This document shows, piece after piece, positions 5,656 to 12,157 of a stretch of 12,157 nt of DNA. Source of the stretch: an uncultured Actinomycetes bacterium. Lineage in GTDB: Bacteria > Actinomycetota > Actinomycetes > Nanopelagicales > Nanopelagicaceae. Under the pieces are notes generated by a model. That model saw only the letters and a list, made by a program, of their open reading frames with translations, did no database searches and was not told the origin of the DNA. The stretch covers positions 1 to 12,157 of the forward strand of contig CAIMNT010000232.1 of NCBI GenBank assembly GCA_903842855.1, read 5' to 3'. The translations under genes and the position numbers were made by a program. Position 1 is the stretch's first letter. Each line of letters starts with the position of its first letter.

Positions 5656-6333
5656 TTAGGGATGCAGGCGCGAGAGGTGCCATCCGTCGTCCGATGTGGT
5701 GAATATCAAACGATCGTGGAGCCTTGAGTACCGTCCCTGCCAAAACTCTAAGGAGATAGGTGCAACGAGGTAGCCACCCCAATGCGGGGGAGTCGGCACC
5801 GCTGAGCCCTCAGGATATTTTGCGGCAAACTCATCAAAACGGGCTTGTAGGTGTTCTCGAGATTCAAGATCTCGTGATTGCGAACTCGCCCATGCCCCGA
5901 TCTGGCTGCTCCAAGGCCGCGTCGAGAAATATTCTTGAGTTACCTCTTCACTGACCTTACTAGCTGTTCCTTTGACGATTACCTGCCGTTCCATCGCATA
6001 CCAGGGAAAGAGCAAAGCAACCTCGGGTCGAGTTGCAATTGCACGCCCTTTGTTGGACTCATAATTTGTGAAGAAAGAGAACCCGGAGTCAGAGACATCC
6101 TTCAGGAGCACGGTCCGAGAGGCAGGACCCCATTCATCCACGGTGGAGAGCACCATGGCATTTGCCTCCACGATAACTGGGTTTGCAGCAGCCTCGGACA
6201 GCCAGATCTTGAATTGGGCGATTGGATCAGAAGCGAGGTCGGACTCGGCCAACCCGTGCTCTCCATAGGAGCGGCGCATGGCTCTAATTTGATCGCGGGT
6301 GAGGCCAGCGTTGGGCTCGTCGGAGGTGCTCAT
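5656..6333 (-). CDS. pdxH: Pyridoxamine/pyridoxine 5'-phosphate oxidase
   Basis: PdxH is an FMN enzyme that oxidises pyridoxamine or pyridoxine 5'-phosphate to PLP in the cytoplasm. The 225 residues match the usual length. Visible blocks are EANAMVLSTV (56-65), the FMN-contact RTVLLK (73-78), FFTNYESNKG (87-96), GAWASSQSR (146-154), and the C-terminal EFWQGRYSRLHDR (196-208) that binds substrate phosphate, ending RLHP. The frame is open to a GTG at 6378, but the ATG at 6333 gives a normal N-terminus and sits six bases after a -10-like TTAGAT with no ribosome binding site. Its product is the cofactor of SerC, encoded next on the same strand. It is divergent from the citrate synthase gene across about 108 bp. 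Confidence 0.95.
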   Translation of the reverse strand: MSTSDEPNAGLTRDQIRAMRRSYGEHGLAESDLASDPIAQFKIWLSEAAANPVIVEANAMVLSTVDEWGPASRTVLLKDVSDSGFSFFTNYESNKGRAIATRPEVALLFPWYAMERQVIVKGTASKVSEEVTQEYFSTRPWSSQIGAWASSQSRDLESREHLQARFDEFAAKYPEGSAVPTPPHWGGYLVAPISLEFWQGRYSRLHDRLIFTTSDDGWHLSRLHP

Positions 6334-6339
6334 AGGTGT

Positions 6340-6345
6340 ATCTAA
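6340..6345 (-). promoter_or_regulatory. Possible -10 box for leaderless pdxH
   Basis: On the minus strand TTAGAT ends six bases before the ATG at 6333. It departs from TANNNT at the second base; TAGATA shifted by one base is the alternative. No ribosome binding site is visible. Confidence 0.35.
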
Positions 6346-6428
6346 CGTCACTTTCGGGTATTCGGCTATTTGGGACACAAGGGTTTGTACCGCGTAGGTT
6401 CAAGCGCAAGAATAAGCGCACCTATTGT

Positions 6429-6435
6429 GGAGGGA
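6429..6435 (+). promoter_or_regulatory. Ribosome binding site of citrate synthase gene
   Basis: GGAGGGA ends six bases before the GTG at 6442. It decides that start over the in-frame ATG 24 codons upstream at 6370, whose extra residues (MGHKGLYRVGSSARIS and so on) are not family-like. Confidence 0.85.
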
Positions 6436-6441
6436 TTTTCC

Positions 6442-7557
6442 GTGAGCGATGATTTCAAGCCGGGCTTAGAAGGCGTTATTGCCTTTGAGTCGACTATTGC
6501 AGAACCAGATAAAGAGGGAAGCGCGCTGCGTTATCGCGGTGTTGATATTGAGGATTTAGTCGGTCGAGTCACCTTCGGAAATGTCTGGGGACTTTTAGTT
6601 GATGATGAGTTCAATCCCGGACTGCCACCGGCCGAGAGATTCCCACTTCCAGTTCACTCTGGCGATGTGCGGGTAGATGTTCAATCAGCAATCGCAATGC
6701 TCGCTCCTGCGTGGGGGCTAAAGCCACTTCTTGATATCTCAGATGATGAAGCTCGCTCAAATCTGGCTCGTGTATCGGTGATGGTTCTCTCCTATGTTGC
6801 ACAATCAGCACGTGGCGTGATTCAGCCTGTAGTTCCTGAATCAGAAATCGATAAGGCTCACACCGTGGTTGAACGCATGATGATTCGTTGGCGCGGAGAG
6901 CCCGATCCATTACACGTTCGCGCAATCGATGCATACTTTGTATCTGCCGCAGAACATGGAATGAATGCCTCGACCTTTACAGCCCGCGTAATCGCATCGA
7001 CGGGTGCTGATGTTGCGGCATCTCTATCAGGTGCGATCGGTGCGATGTCGGGTCCTTTGCACGGTGGAGCACCTGCACGCGTACTGAGCATGATCGAAGG
7101 CGTTGAAAAGCACGGTGATGCTCGTTCCTACGTTAAAGGCATTATGGATCGCGGCGAACGTTTGATGGGATTTGGACATCGCGTATATCGCGCAGAAGAT
7201 CCTCGTGCTCGTACGCTGCGTCGTACTGCCAAGGAACTCGGAGCACCTCGCTATGAGGTTGCCCTTGAACTGGAAAAAGCTGCGCTCGCTGAATTGCATG
7301 AGCGCCACCCAGAACGTGTCTTAGAGACAAACGTTGAATTCTGGGCAGCGATTGTTCTTGATTTTGCTGAAGTTCCAGCACCGCTCTTTACCTCAATGTT
7401 CACCGCTGCCCGTACCGCGGGCTGGTCTGCTCATATCTTGGAGCAGAAGCGCACGGGCCGTTTAATCCGCCCGTCTGCGCGCTATGTTGGACCTGGTCCA
7501 CGAAGCCCGAAGGATGTAAAGGGCTGGGACGAGACAGTTCACCAACTCCACAACTAA
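6442..7557 (+). CDS. Citrate synthase 2 (actinobacterial type)
   Basis: Citrate synthase condenses acetyl-CoA with oxaloacetate, the entry step of the TCA cycle. The 371-residue protein starts at GTG (MSDDFKPGLEGVIAFES) and matches the actinobacterial 'citrate synthase 2' or CitA subgroup. Key motifs are GPLHGGAP with catalytic His207, GFGHRVYRAEDPRA with His246, and the C-terminal HILEQKRTGRLIRPSARYVGP. Where classical citrate synthases have the catalytic Asp in NVDF, this protein reads NVEF (Glu299); I recall the same Glu in mycobacterial and streptomycete members, so it appears to be a subgroup trait. Some members of the wider family act on propionyl-CoA (2-methylcitrate synthases), so substrate preference is not certain. 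It is divergent from pdxH and convergent with lacI. I see no convincing promoter in 6334-6441. Confidence 0.93.
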   Translation: MSDDFKPGLEGVIAFESTIAEPDKEGSALRYRGVDIEDLVGRVTFGNVWGLLVDDEFNPGLPPAERFPLPVHSGDVRVDVQSAIAMLAPAWGLKPLLDISDDEARSNLARVSVMVLSYVAQSARGVIQPVVPESEIDKAHTVVERMMIRWRGEPDPLHVRAIDAYFVSAAEHGMNASTFTARVIASTGADVAASLSGAIGAMSGPLHGGAPARVLSMIEGVEKHGDARSYVKGIMDRGERLMGFGHRVYRAEDPRARTLRRTAKELGAPRYEVALELEKAALAELHERHPERVLETNVEFWAAIVLDFAEVPAPLFTSMFTAARTAGWSAHILEQKRTGRLIRPSARYVGPGPRSPKDVKGWDETVHQLHN

Positions 7558-7589
7558 TTAGTCAATACCGATTTAGAACCGAGAGGTTT

Positions 7590-8609
7590 TCACCCCTGAT
7601 GAGGGGCGGTGGAATCCCCGAGGATTAAATCCCCAACCCACAACTGTTGTTTGTGTGGGTTGGGGATTTCTTCTAACTCATCAATCGTTAAGTTTATTGC
7701 TGAAGCTGCCATCTCGTATGCAGGGAGATCCACGGTTGTTAGTTTCGGCCAGGACATATTGATCTGTGCCCTCGGGGTGTTTACAGAAATTACCGAGAGA
7801 TCTTCAGGAATAGAGATTCCCTCCTCGTGGGCACCGTTAATAAATCCAATAGTGGCCAGATCTGGGAGTGCTAGAACTGCGGTGACCTTCTTATATTTCT
7901 TACGCATAAATTGGTAAGCCACTCGGCCAGAATTTGGATCATTGAGGCTCGGAATTTCCGTCGCAATAATTCCTAGACTTTTAGCGTGTTCAAGGATCGA
8001 ACTTTGAAATCTCTGATCCACGCCTCGCGGGTCACTTGTTGGTTTCTCGCTAGCTTGAGTGAGAAATGCGATGTTTTTATGGCCTAGTTCATGGAAATAT
8101 TCGAAGGCGCGCCTTGAGACCTCCTCAAAGTCTCGGTCCACATAGTTAATACCTGAAGGGTCTTTGGTCCTGCCGATCATGGTGAGCGGAACACCTTGCT
8201 CAATTAGATACTCAACGCGTTTATCCTTTAAGTGAATCTCCATAAGTAGAACCGCACCGAGTAATCCGGACTTGGCCAGGGTGGCGATCTGATTCATATC
8301 TGCGTTATCGCCAGGCCACAAGATCAGTGCGTAACCCCGCTCGCTAGCCGCATTCACCGCCCCTGTGATGTATTGAAGTGCGACGGGTGAAATACCCGCA
8401 GCGCTGCCCGGAAAGAGCATTGCAAGAGTCTTAGACCTACCACCGGCAAGTGCGCCCGCCGCAAAGTGGGGGACGTAGTTAAGCTCCGCGACCACCTGAA
8501 GGATTCGCTCACGAGTCTCGGCCTTTATAGAGCGCTTGCCGGTAAGGGCATAGGTCACTGTGCTGGGGGATACCCCGGCACGTTTTGCGACTTCTTCACG
8601 GGTGGCCAT
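7590..8609 (-). CDS. LacI-family transcriptional regulator of sugar uptake operon
   Basis: This 339-residue LacI/GalR-type regulator begins with a classic helix-turn-helix (ATREEVAKRAGVSPSTVTYAL, then RSIKAETRERILQVV) and a hinge region at about residues 45-58 (YVPHFAAGALAGG). A periplasmic-binding-protein-like sugar-sensing domain follows from about residue 61 (TLAMLFPG) to the end (GDLILGDSTAPHQG), including NYVDRDFEE and GHKNIAFLT. It should bind DNA as a dimer and release it on sugar binding. It is divergent from the MalE-like gene, which makes that importer operon its probable target; a perfect palindrome in the shared intergenic region is the likely operator. The ligand cannot be read, although a maltose- or glucoside-type sugar fits the transporter. 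The start is ATG 8609; only a weak AAAGAG lies upstream. Confidence 0.93.
   Translation of the reverse strand: MATREEVAKRAGVSPSTVTYALTGKRSIKAETRERILQVVAELNYVPHFAAGALAGGRSKTLAMLFPGSAAGISPVALQYITGAVNAASERGYALILWPGDNADMNQIATLAKSGLLGAVLLMEIHLKDKRVEYLIEQGVPLTMIGRTKDPSGINYVDRDFEEVSRRAFEYFHELGHKNIAFLTQASEKPTSDPRGVDQRFQSSILEHAKSLGIIATEIPSLNDPNSGRVAYQFMRKKYKKVTAVLALPDLATIGFINGAHEEGISIPEDLSVISVNTPRAQINMSWPKLTTVDLPAYEMAASAINLTIDELEEIPNPHKQQLWVGDLILGDSTAPHQG
7627..7669 (+). terminator. 16-bp perfect hairpin, likely citrate synthase terminator, inside lacI codons
   Basis: The arms AAATCCCCAACCCACA (7627-7642) and TGTGGGTTGGGGATTT (7654-7669) pair perfectly over 16 bp with an 11-base loop. On the plus strand the stem is followed by CTTCTTCTAA, a fair T-rich tail, about 70 nt after the citrate synthase stop. 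The same bases encode IPNPH and WVGDL near the C-terminus of the convergent LacI protein. A smaller hairpin (CCCCT-GATG-AGGGG, at about 7593-7605) lies between it and the citrate synthase stop. Confidence 0.6.
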
Positions 8610-8674
8610 TTATAACTCTTTAGTCACAATCTGCTCGATGAGTGCTGGCTGGCTTCTATTTCTAAGAAACTCGC

Positions 8675-8682
8675 TATACATT
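8675..8682 (+). promoter_or_regulatory. -10 region of malE-like operon promoter
   Basis: TATACATT holds both TATACA (8675-8680) and TACATT (8677-8682); either is a reasonable -10 box. Transcription would then start near 8687-8690, just before the palindromic operator. No good -35 box is seen at the usual distance, consistent with a weak or activator-assisted promoter. Confidence 0.5.
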
Positions 8683-8693
8683 AGCACCACTGA

Positions 8694-8707
8694 TCGACAC
8701 GTGTCGA
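8694..8707 (+). promoter_or_regulatory. Predicted LacI-family operator (14-bp perfect palindrome)
   Basis: TCGACACGTGTCGA is a perfect 14-bp palindrome with a central CG, the form usual for LacI-family operators. It lies roughly at +5 to +18 of the predicted malE-operon transcript, a position where a bound repressor would block transcription. The neighbouring divergent lacI gene is the obvious source of the repressor. Confidence 0.75.
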
Positions 8708-8741
8708 AACTTTCGGGGAGACCCGGGGGTTAATAATCCAT

Positions 8742-8747
8742 GGAGGA
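8742..8747 (+). promoter_or_regulatory. Ribosome binding site of malE-like gene
   Basis: GGAGGA lies four bases before the ATG at 8752. It rules out the in-frame ATG at 8740, which overlaps the binding site itself and would add MEEC ahead of the signal peptide. Confidence 0.85.
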
Positions 8748-8751
8748 ATGC

Positions 8752-9990
8752 ATGAAAAAGAAACTCGGTCTGGTTGGCATAGTTGCCAGCGCAGCACTTG
8801 TAGGTTCAACTCTTCTCGTACCGAGTGCAAATGCCGCAACTCGTACGCTTATTGTTTGGGCCGATGATCAACGTGGTCCACAACTTACAACTTTGATTGG
8901 TGGAAACACATCAATCGTTCCAGGTTACAAGATCCAAGTTAAGTTCTTCTCAAGCCTCACTGCGCTGCAAGATGCATGGTCAAAGGCGTCTGCTGCAAGT
9001 GCTCCAGATGTACTTACTGGCCCTGCCTCATTCGTTCTTGATGCTAAGTCAGGCAAGCTTGCTTCAATCCAACCTGGAAGCGCTAACCAAGCTTTCTCTA
9101 AAGGTGCTATCTCAGCAATGTCATATGGCGGAAAGCAATATGGCGTAGCACTAGATATCGACACAACAGCACTTGTTTACAACAAGACTCTCTTTGGATC
9201 ATCCGCTCCAACAAGTTTGGTTCAGATGGTTAACTTCTATAACTCAAACAAGGCCTCTAAGGGACTGGTTGGTGGAGTTTGCGCAGTTGATGGAACTTGG
9301 GGCACACAAGCCCTCCTCAATGGTTTTGGCGGTGGCGCTTGGGATATCTCTAAGAGCACACCTAACTACACCAAGGTTGTTCTTAACTCCTCAGCATTCA
9401 TTGGCAATGTAAAGAAGTACCTGCTTGATTCTTCAGGCAAGTCAACTGGCTTCTTCCAATGGGACTCTTGTAATGCAGCATTCACTGCAGGAAAAATTCC
9501 ATTTGCTATTACCGGTGCATGGAACTACGGGGGATACACCAAGGCAGGACTTAGCTTCGGTCTATCAGGTATTCCTGGCCTCAATGGCGGAACCGCAACA
9601 CAGTGGGTTAACTACTCAGGTGCGTTCTTGACTTCATATGCATCAACTCATGGAGTCTCAATTGGTGCTCGTCAACTTCTCTTGAACTACTTTGCATCAA
9701 CATCTGGTCAAGTTGCCATGTACAAGGCATCAACTCGTCCACCAGCAAATGGTCAGGCGATTGCACAAGTAACTGATCCACTTACACTTGGTGTAGCAAC
9801 TGCTGCACAATCTGGTACACCACAGGTTGATGCGCTTTTGAACGACAAGGCTGGCGGAACCAACTGGTACGACACCTTGACCGCTCTCTATACAGCTATC
9901 TTTACCCAGGGTAAGGATGCGGCGGCTAGCCTCAATGCTGCTGCAGCTATCGAACAAAAAGACTTTAACGATGCAGCTGCAACGCTCTAG
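8752..9990 (+). CDS. Carbohydrate ABC transporter substrate-binding protein (MalE-like)
   Basis: This is the extracellular sugar-binding component of a CUT1-type ABC importer. The 412-residue precursor starts MKKKLGLVGIVASAALVGST and has a Sec signal peptide with probable signal-peptidase-I cleavage after ANA (Ala28). There is no lipobox cysteine, which is unusual for a binding protein of a monoderm bacterium. The mature protein opens TRTLIVWADDQRGPQL and continues with VKFFSSLTALQDAWSKASA and PDVLTGPASFVLD, typical of maltose/maltodextrin-binding protein relatives. It is followed by MalF- and MalG-like permease genes, which fixes its role. The exact sugar is not known. A strong hairpin downstream probably leaves more binding protein than permease. 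Regulation is predicted through the LacI-type operator just upstream. The start is chosen on the ribosome binding site. Confidence 0.92.
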   Translation: MKKKLGLVGIVASAALVGSTLLVPSANAATRTLIVWADDQRGPQLTTLIGGNTSIVPGYKIQVKFFSSLTALQDAWSKASAASAPDVLTGPASFVLDAKSGKLASIQPGSANQAFSKGAISAMSYGGKQYGVALDIDTTALVYNKTLFGSSAPTSLVQMVNFYNSNKASKGLVGGVCAVDGTWGTQALLNGFGGGAWDISKSTPNYTKVVLNSSAFIGNVKKYLLDSSGKSTGFFQWDSCNAAFTAGKIPFAITGAWNYGGYTKAGLSFGLSGIPGLNGGTATQWVNYSGAFLTSYASTHGVSIGARQLLLNYFASTSGQVAMYKASTRPPANGQAIAQVTDPLTLGVATAAQSGTPQVDALLNDKAGGTNWYDTLTALYTAIFTQGKDAAASLNAAAAIEQKDFNDAAATL

Positions 9991-10002
9991 TCTGTAATTA
10001 CT

Positions 10003-10038
10003 AAAACTGGCCGGCAGTTATTACTGTCGGCCAGTTTT
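10003..10038 (+). terminator. Strong intra-operon hairpin between malE-like and malF-like genes
   Basis: AAAACTGGCCGGCAGT (10003-10018) and ACTGTCGGCCAGTTTT (10023-10038) form a 16-bp stem with one G-U pair and the loop TATT, followed by ATTT. It starts 12 bases after the binding-protein stop. This is a good intrinsic terminator; partial read-through or 3'-end protection would make the binding-protein mRNA more abundant than the permease mRNA. TAAAAT at 10047-10052 could be a weak internal -10 box for the permease genes. Confidence 0.88.
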
Positions 10039-10085
10039 ATTTAAGATAAAATTCCGCAATAATAATTCCAACAAGAGTAGTTTTT

Positions 10086-10090
10086 GGAGG
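10086..10090 (+). promoter_or_regulatory. Ribosome binding site of malF-like gene
   Basis: GGAGG lies five bases before the GTG at 10096 and selects it over the in-frame TTG at 10084, which overlaps the binding site. Confidence 0.8.
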
Positions 10091-10095
10091 TCTAC

Positions 10096-11640
10096 GTGAA
10101 TCGCCTTTCTGGTTTCACTGGGACCATTGCATTGCTTGGCAAAATTATTTTCATGGCCGCGATAGATGCCATCCTGCTCGCCATGTTTTTCGCAGCACTT
10201 CATAAGCACTCTGGAATAATTCAACTAGTTATTGCCCTCGTGGCGCTGGCCGCGAACTATGTTTACTTCTCCAAGCGCACAATGCCATTCAAATTCCTTT
10301 TGCCGGGGCTGATTCTTCTCATTCTCTTTGTTGTTATCCCGGTGGTTTATACCGTGGAGATGTCTTTCTTTAACTATCAATCTGGAAATATCATTACTAA
10401 AGATGCTGCGGTGACGCAGCTCATTAACAATGGCTTGACCCCGGATGCCGCTAATACTTCTTACGATATGGTCTTGGGGACGGACAATGGTGGGTTCACT
10501 GCCTTACTCACCAATCCCGCAACACATATCTCGTATATCGCCAATGAAAAGACTGTAGTGGTGCTTAACCCAGGGGAGTTTAAGACCAATGCAAAAGGTG
10601 ATGCCGTTAGCGTCTCGGGATTTAAGGCGTATACCCCTGACGAGGAAGCAAATCTCGATAGCGTGATTTCGACTGCTAAATTCCCACTCCCTAATGGCAA
10701 TTTCATCCAACCTCAAGACACATCCTCTGCCTCTCTCTTAACTCAGAGCGTGCAGTACGACTCCGCATCGGGCTTACTTAAGAATTTAGCTACAGGTAGG
10801 ACTTATAAAGATAATGGCAATGGAAACTTTGCAAATGTTAATAATCCGAAAGACGTTTTATACCCCGGATGGAAATCATTCAGCAAATTCCAAAATTATG
10901 CCCACTTACTGAGCGATCCAAACATTCGTGGCCCCTTTATCGGAGTCTTCGTTTGGACTTTCTGCTTCGCCTCAATCACCGTGATATTGATGTTTGGTTT
11001 TGGGTTGCTCTTAGCGATCGCTTTAGAACAAAAATTGCGCTTTAAGCGCTTCTATCGATCTATTGTGATCTTGCCGTACGCCATTCCGAGTTTCATGAGT
11101 ATCCTGATCTGGAAGGGGATGTTTAACACGCAGTTTGGTGCGGTTAATGCGCTATTCCATTCGCATATCGATTTCTTTGACAGTCCTTGGCTAGCCCGTG
11201 GCATGGTATTGATAGTGAATTTGTGGTTGGGGTTGCCTTATTTCTACCTGATCAGCACCGGCGCTTTGCAGGCGATCCCAGCCGATTTGGAAGAAGCAGC
11301 AGAGATGGATGGCGCAACTTCAACCCAGATTTTGCGACAGATTAAGTTGCCTTTGCTCCTTCAAATATTGGCACCGCTTCTCATCTCATCATTTGCCTTC
11401 AATTTCAATAACTTTAATCTGATCTACCTCCTTACCGGAGGCGGACCGACCGATGCCTTGCATGGTCAGACCGCTGGCGCAACCGATATTCTGATTACTT
11501 ATACATATAAGACGGCTTTCAACGGTGCTAATCAGAACTATGGCTCGGCATCTGCAATTTCAATGTTGATCTTCCTCATTGTGGCCTCGCTCTCCTTGTG
11601 GAGTTTGCGGAGATCTCGAGTATTGGATTTGGTGAACTAA
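10096..11640 (+). CDS. malF: ABC sugar permease, MalF-like with large extracytoplasmic domain
   Basis: This is a membrane subunit of the CUT1 importer. At 514 residues it is the same size as E. coli MalF as I recall it and far larger than most CUT1 permeases of about 300. Two or three N-terminal helices (about 12-35, 40-57 and 68-87) are followed by an extracytoplasmic region of about 190 residues (92-280), placed like the MalF P2 domain that contacts the binding protein. The transporter core follows, with further helices from about 280. The cytoplasmic EAA loop, EEAAEMDGATSTQILRQIKL (399-418), docks the ATPase. The C-terminal half resembles MalF (GALQAIPADLEEAAEMDGA, LLTGGGPTD). The gene follows the malE-like gene after a hairpin, and its stop overlaps the malG-like start as TAATG. 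The start is GTG. Confidence 0.93.
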   Translation: MNRLSGFTGTIALLGKIIFMAAIDAILLAMFFAALHKHSGIIQLVIALVALAANYVYFSKRTMPFKFLLPGLILLILFVVIPVVYTVEMSFFNYQSGNIITKDAAVTQLINNGLTPDAANTSYDMVLGTDNGGFTALLTNPATHISYIANEKTVVVLNPGEFKTNAKGDAVSVSGFKAYTPDEEANLDSVISTAKFPLPNGNFIQPQDTSSASLLTQSVQYDSASGLLKNLATGRTYKDNGNGNFANVNNPKDVLYPGWKSFSKFQNYAHLLSDPNIRGPFIGVFVWTFCFASITVILMFGFGLLLAIALEQKLRFKRFYRSIVILPYAIPSFMSILIWKGMFNTQFGAVNALFHSHIDFFDSPWLARGMVLIVNLWLGLPYFYLISTGALQAIPADLEEAAEMDGATSTQILRQIKLPLLLQILAPLLISSFAFNFNNFNLIYLLTGGGPTDALHGQTAGATDILITYTYKTAFNGANQNYGSASAISMLIFLIVASLSLWSLRRSRVLDLVN

Positions 11641-12157
11641 TGGCTACTCAAGCGGTCAAGCGTCATAAAGGGCGGATCTCGAAAGGTCACCTCTTGGCCC
11701 ATGGGTATATTTGGGTGATAATCCTCTTTGTACTATTTCCAATTTATGTTGTTATTGAATCAAGCTTTAACCCAACCGGACTCCTGAACTCTGGTTCATT
11801 TATACCTACTCAATTTAGTTGGGCCAATTATCACTTGCTCTTGACTGATCCTCATGTTCCATTTTTGCGTTGGATCCTGAACTCCATAATTCTGGCTACT
11901 GGAAATGCCGTAATTGCCGTATTTATTGGCGGGGCCTCCGCATTCGCATTTAGTCGCATGAAGTTCCGCGGTCGAAAGATTGGCCTACAAGCCCTACTGC
12001 TGGTACAAGTCTTTCCATCATTCTTGGCCCTGGCCGCTATCTACGTGATGATGGAGCGGGTTTACACAGTATTTCCAGCCATCGGTTTGGGAAGCCTCGG
12101 TGGATTGCTGTTGATATATCTCGGTGGATCCATGGGAGTAAATATCTGGTTGCTCCG
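11640..12157 (+). CDS. malG: ABC sugar permease, MalG-like (partial, runs off window)
   Basis: This is the second membrane subunit of the sugar importer. The ATG at 11640 overlaps the last base of the malF-like stop (TAATG), a sign of translational coupling. The 172 residues visible before the window ends begin MATQAVKRHKGRISKGH. A first transmembrane helix spans about 20-40 (YIWVIILFVLFPIYVVIESS), and the following region includes FSWANYHLLL, RWILNSIILA and AFAFSRMKFRGRK (101-113), which are hallmarks of MalG-type permeases. The EAA loop would lie beyond the window edge. The ATPase subunit is not in the window and may be encoded downstream or elsewhere, as with the shared MsiK-type ATPases of actinobacteria. 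Confidence 0.93.
   Translation, partial: MATQAVKRHKGRISKGHLLAHGYIWVIILFVLFPIYVVIESSFNPTGLLNSGSFIPTQFSWANYHLLLTDPHVPFLRWILNSIILATGNAVIAVFIGGASAFAFSRMKFRGRKIGLQALLLVQVFPSFLALAAIYVMMERVYTVFPAIGLGSLGGLLLIYLGGSMGVNIWLL

Noticed and set aside
5878..6345. 155-codon open frame on the plus strand over pdxH
   Set aside because: It lies antisense to pdxH, has no recognisable motif or ribosome binding site, and mirrors pdxH codons.
6370..6441. 24-residue N-terminal extension of citrate synthase
   Set aside because: A strong ribosome binding site directs the start to GTG 6442, and the extension has no family similarity.
8637..8690. GAGTGCT and TTAGCACC in the lacI-malE gap as another CIRCE
   Set aside because: The halves are in the wrong order and about 40 bases apart, with mismatches; the match is probably chance.
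1..12157. tRNA, rRNA, CRISPR arrays, insertion sequences, phage or toxin-antitoxin genes
   Set aside because: I looked for repeats, cloverleaf-like patterns and transposase or phage-like proteins and saw none; gene content reads as core chromosome.

Overview
The window looks like a piece of the chromosome of a low-to-mid GC, gene-dense actinobacterium. Several genes are of distinctly actinobacterial type: a stand-alone GroEL2-like chaperonin, a DUF3027 protein, a 127-residue cold shock protein with a long C-terminal extension, a DUF2530-like small membrane protein, actinobacterial-type SerC, and 'citrate synthase 2'. The moderate GC content, very tight gene packing (convergent genes 1 to 4 nt apart) and many apparently leaderless genes suggest a streamlined lineage such as the freshwater acI group (Nanopelagicales, e.g. 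Planktophila-like). That placement is inference from gene content and recalled family sequences, not a database result.

Layout, left to right. (1) 1-1760: heat-shock control region (CIRCE operator over a -10 box), groEL and its hairpin terminator. (2) 1778-2953: a leaderless DUF3027 gene, then the cold shock gene with a leader rich in dyads and one perfect CIRCE half-site. (3) 2958-4420: a DUF2530-like gene (minus strand) divergent from an MFS exporter-like gene (plus strand); both look leaderless. (4) 4422-6333: minus-strand cluster pdxH, serC, and a previously unlisted 31-codon membrane peptide. serC carries an in-frame TAA about 36 codons before its normal end, with the family C-terminus still readable after it. 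(5) 6442-7557: citrate synthase, divergent from pdxH. (6) 7590-12157: a LacI-family regulator divergent from a carbohydrate ABC importer operon (MalE-like binding protein, MalF-like and MalG-like permeases). A perfect 14-bp palindromic operator candidate sits just downstream of the predicted -10 box, and a strong hairpin separates the binding-protein gene from the permease genes. The MalG gene runs off the window; no ATPase gene is seen.

How the parts work together. groEL is predicted to be HrcA-controlled. PdxH makes PLP, the cofactor of SerC, which explains their pairing. Citrate synthase feeds the TCA cycle. The LacI regulator most likely represses the neighbouring sugar importer (maltose/maltodextrin-type by MalF architecture) until its sugar ligand is present. 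I did not find a clearly novel multi-gene system, mobile element, CRISPR array or RNA gene. The observations most worth checking are the serC nonsense codon with its translationally coupled micro-ORF, the leaderless promoter spacing shared by neighbouring genes, the CIRCE-like elements, and a terminator palindrome written into lacI codons. No stretch longer than 300 bases lacks a gene.
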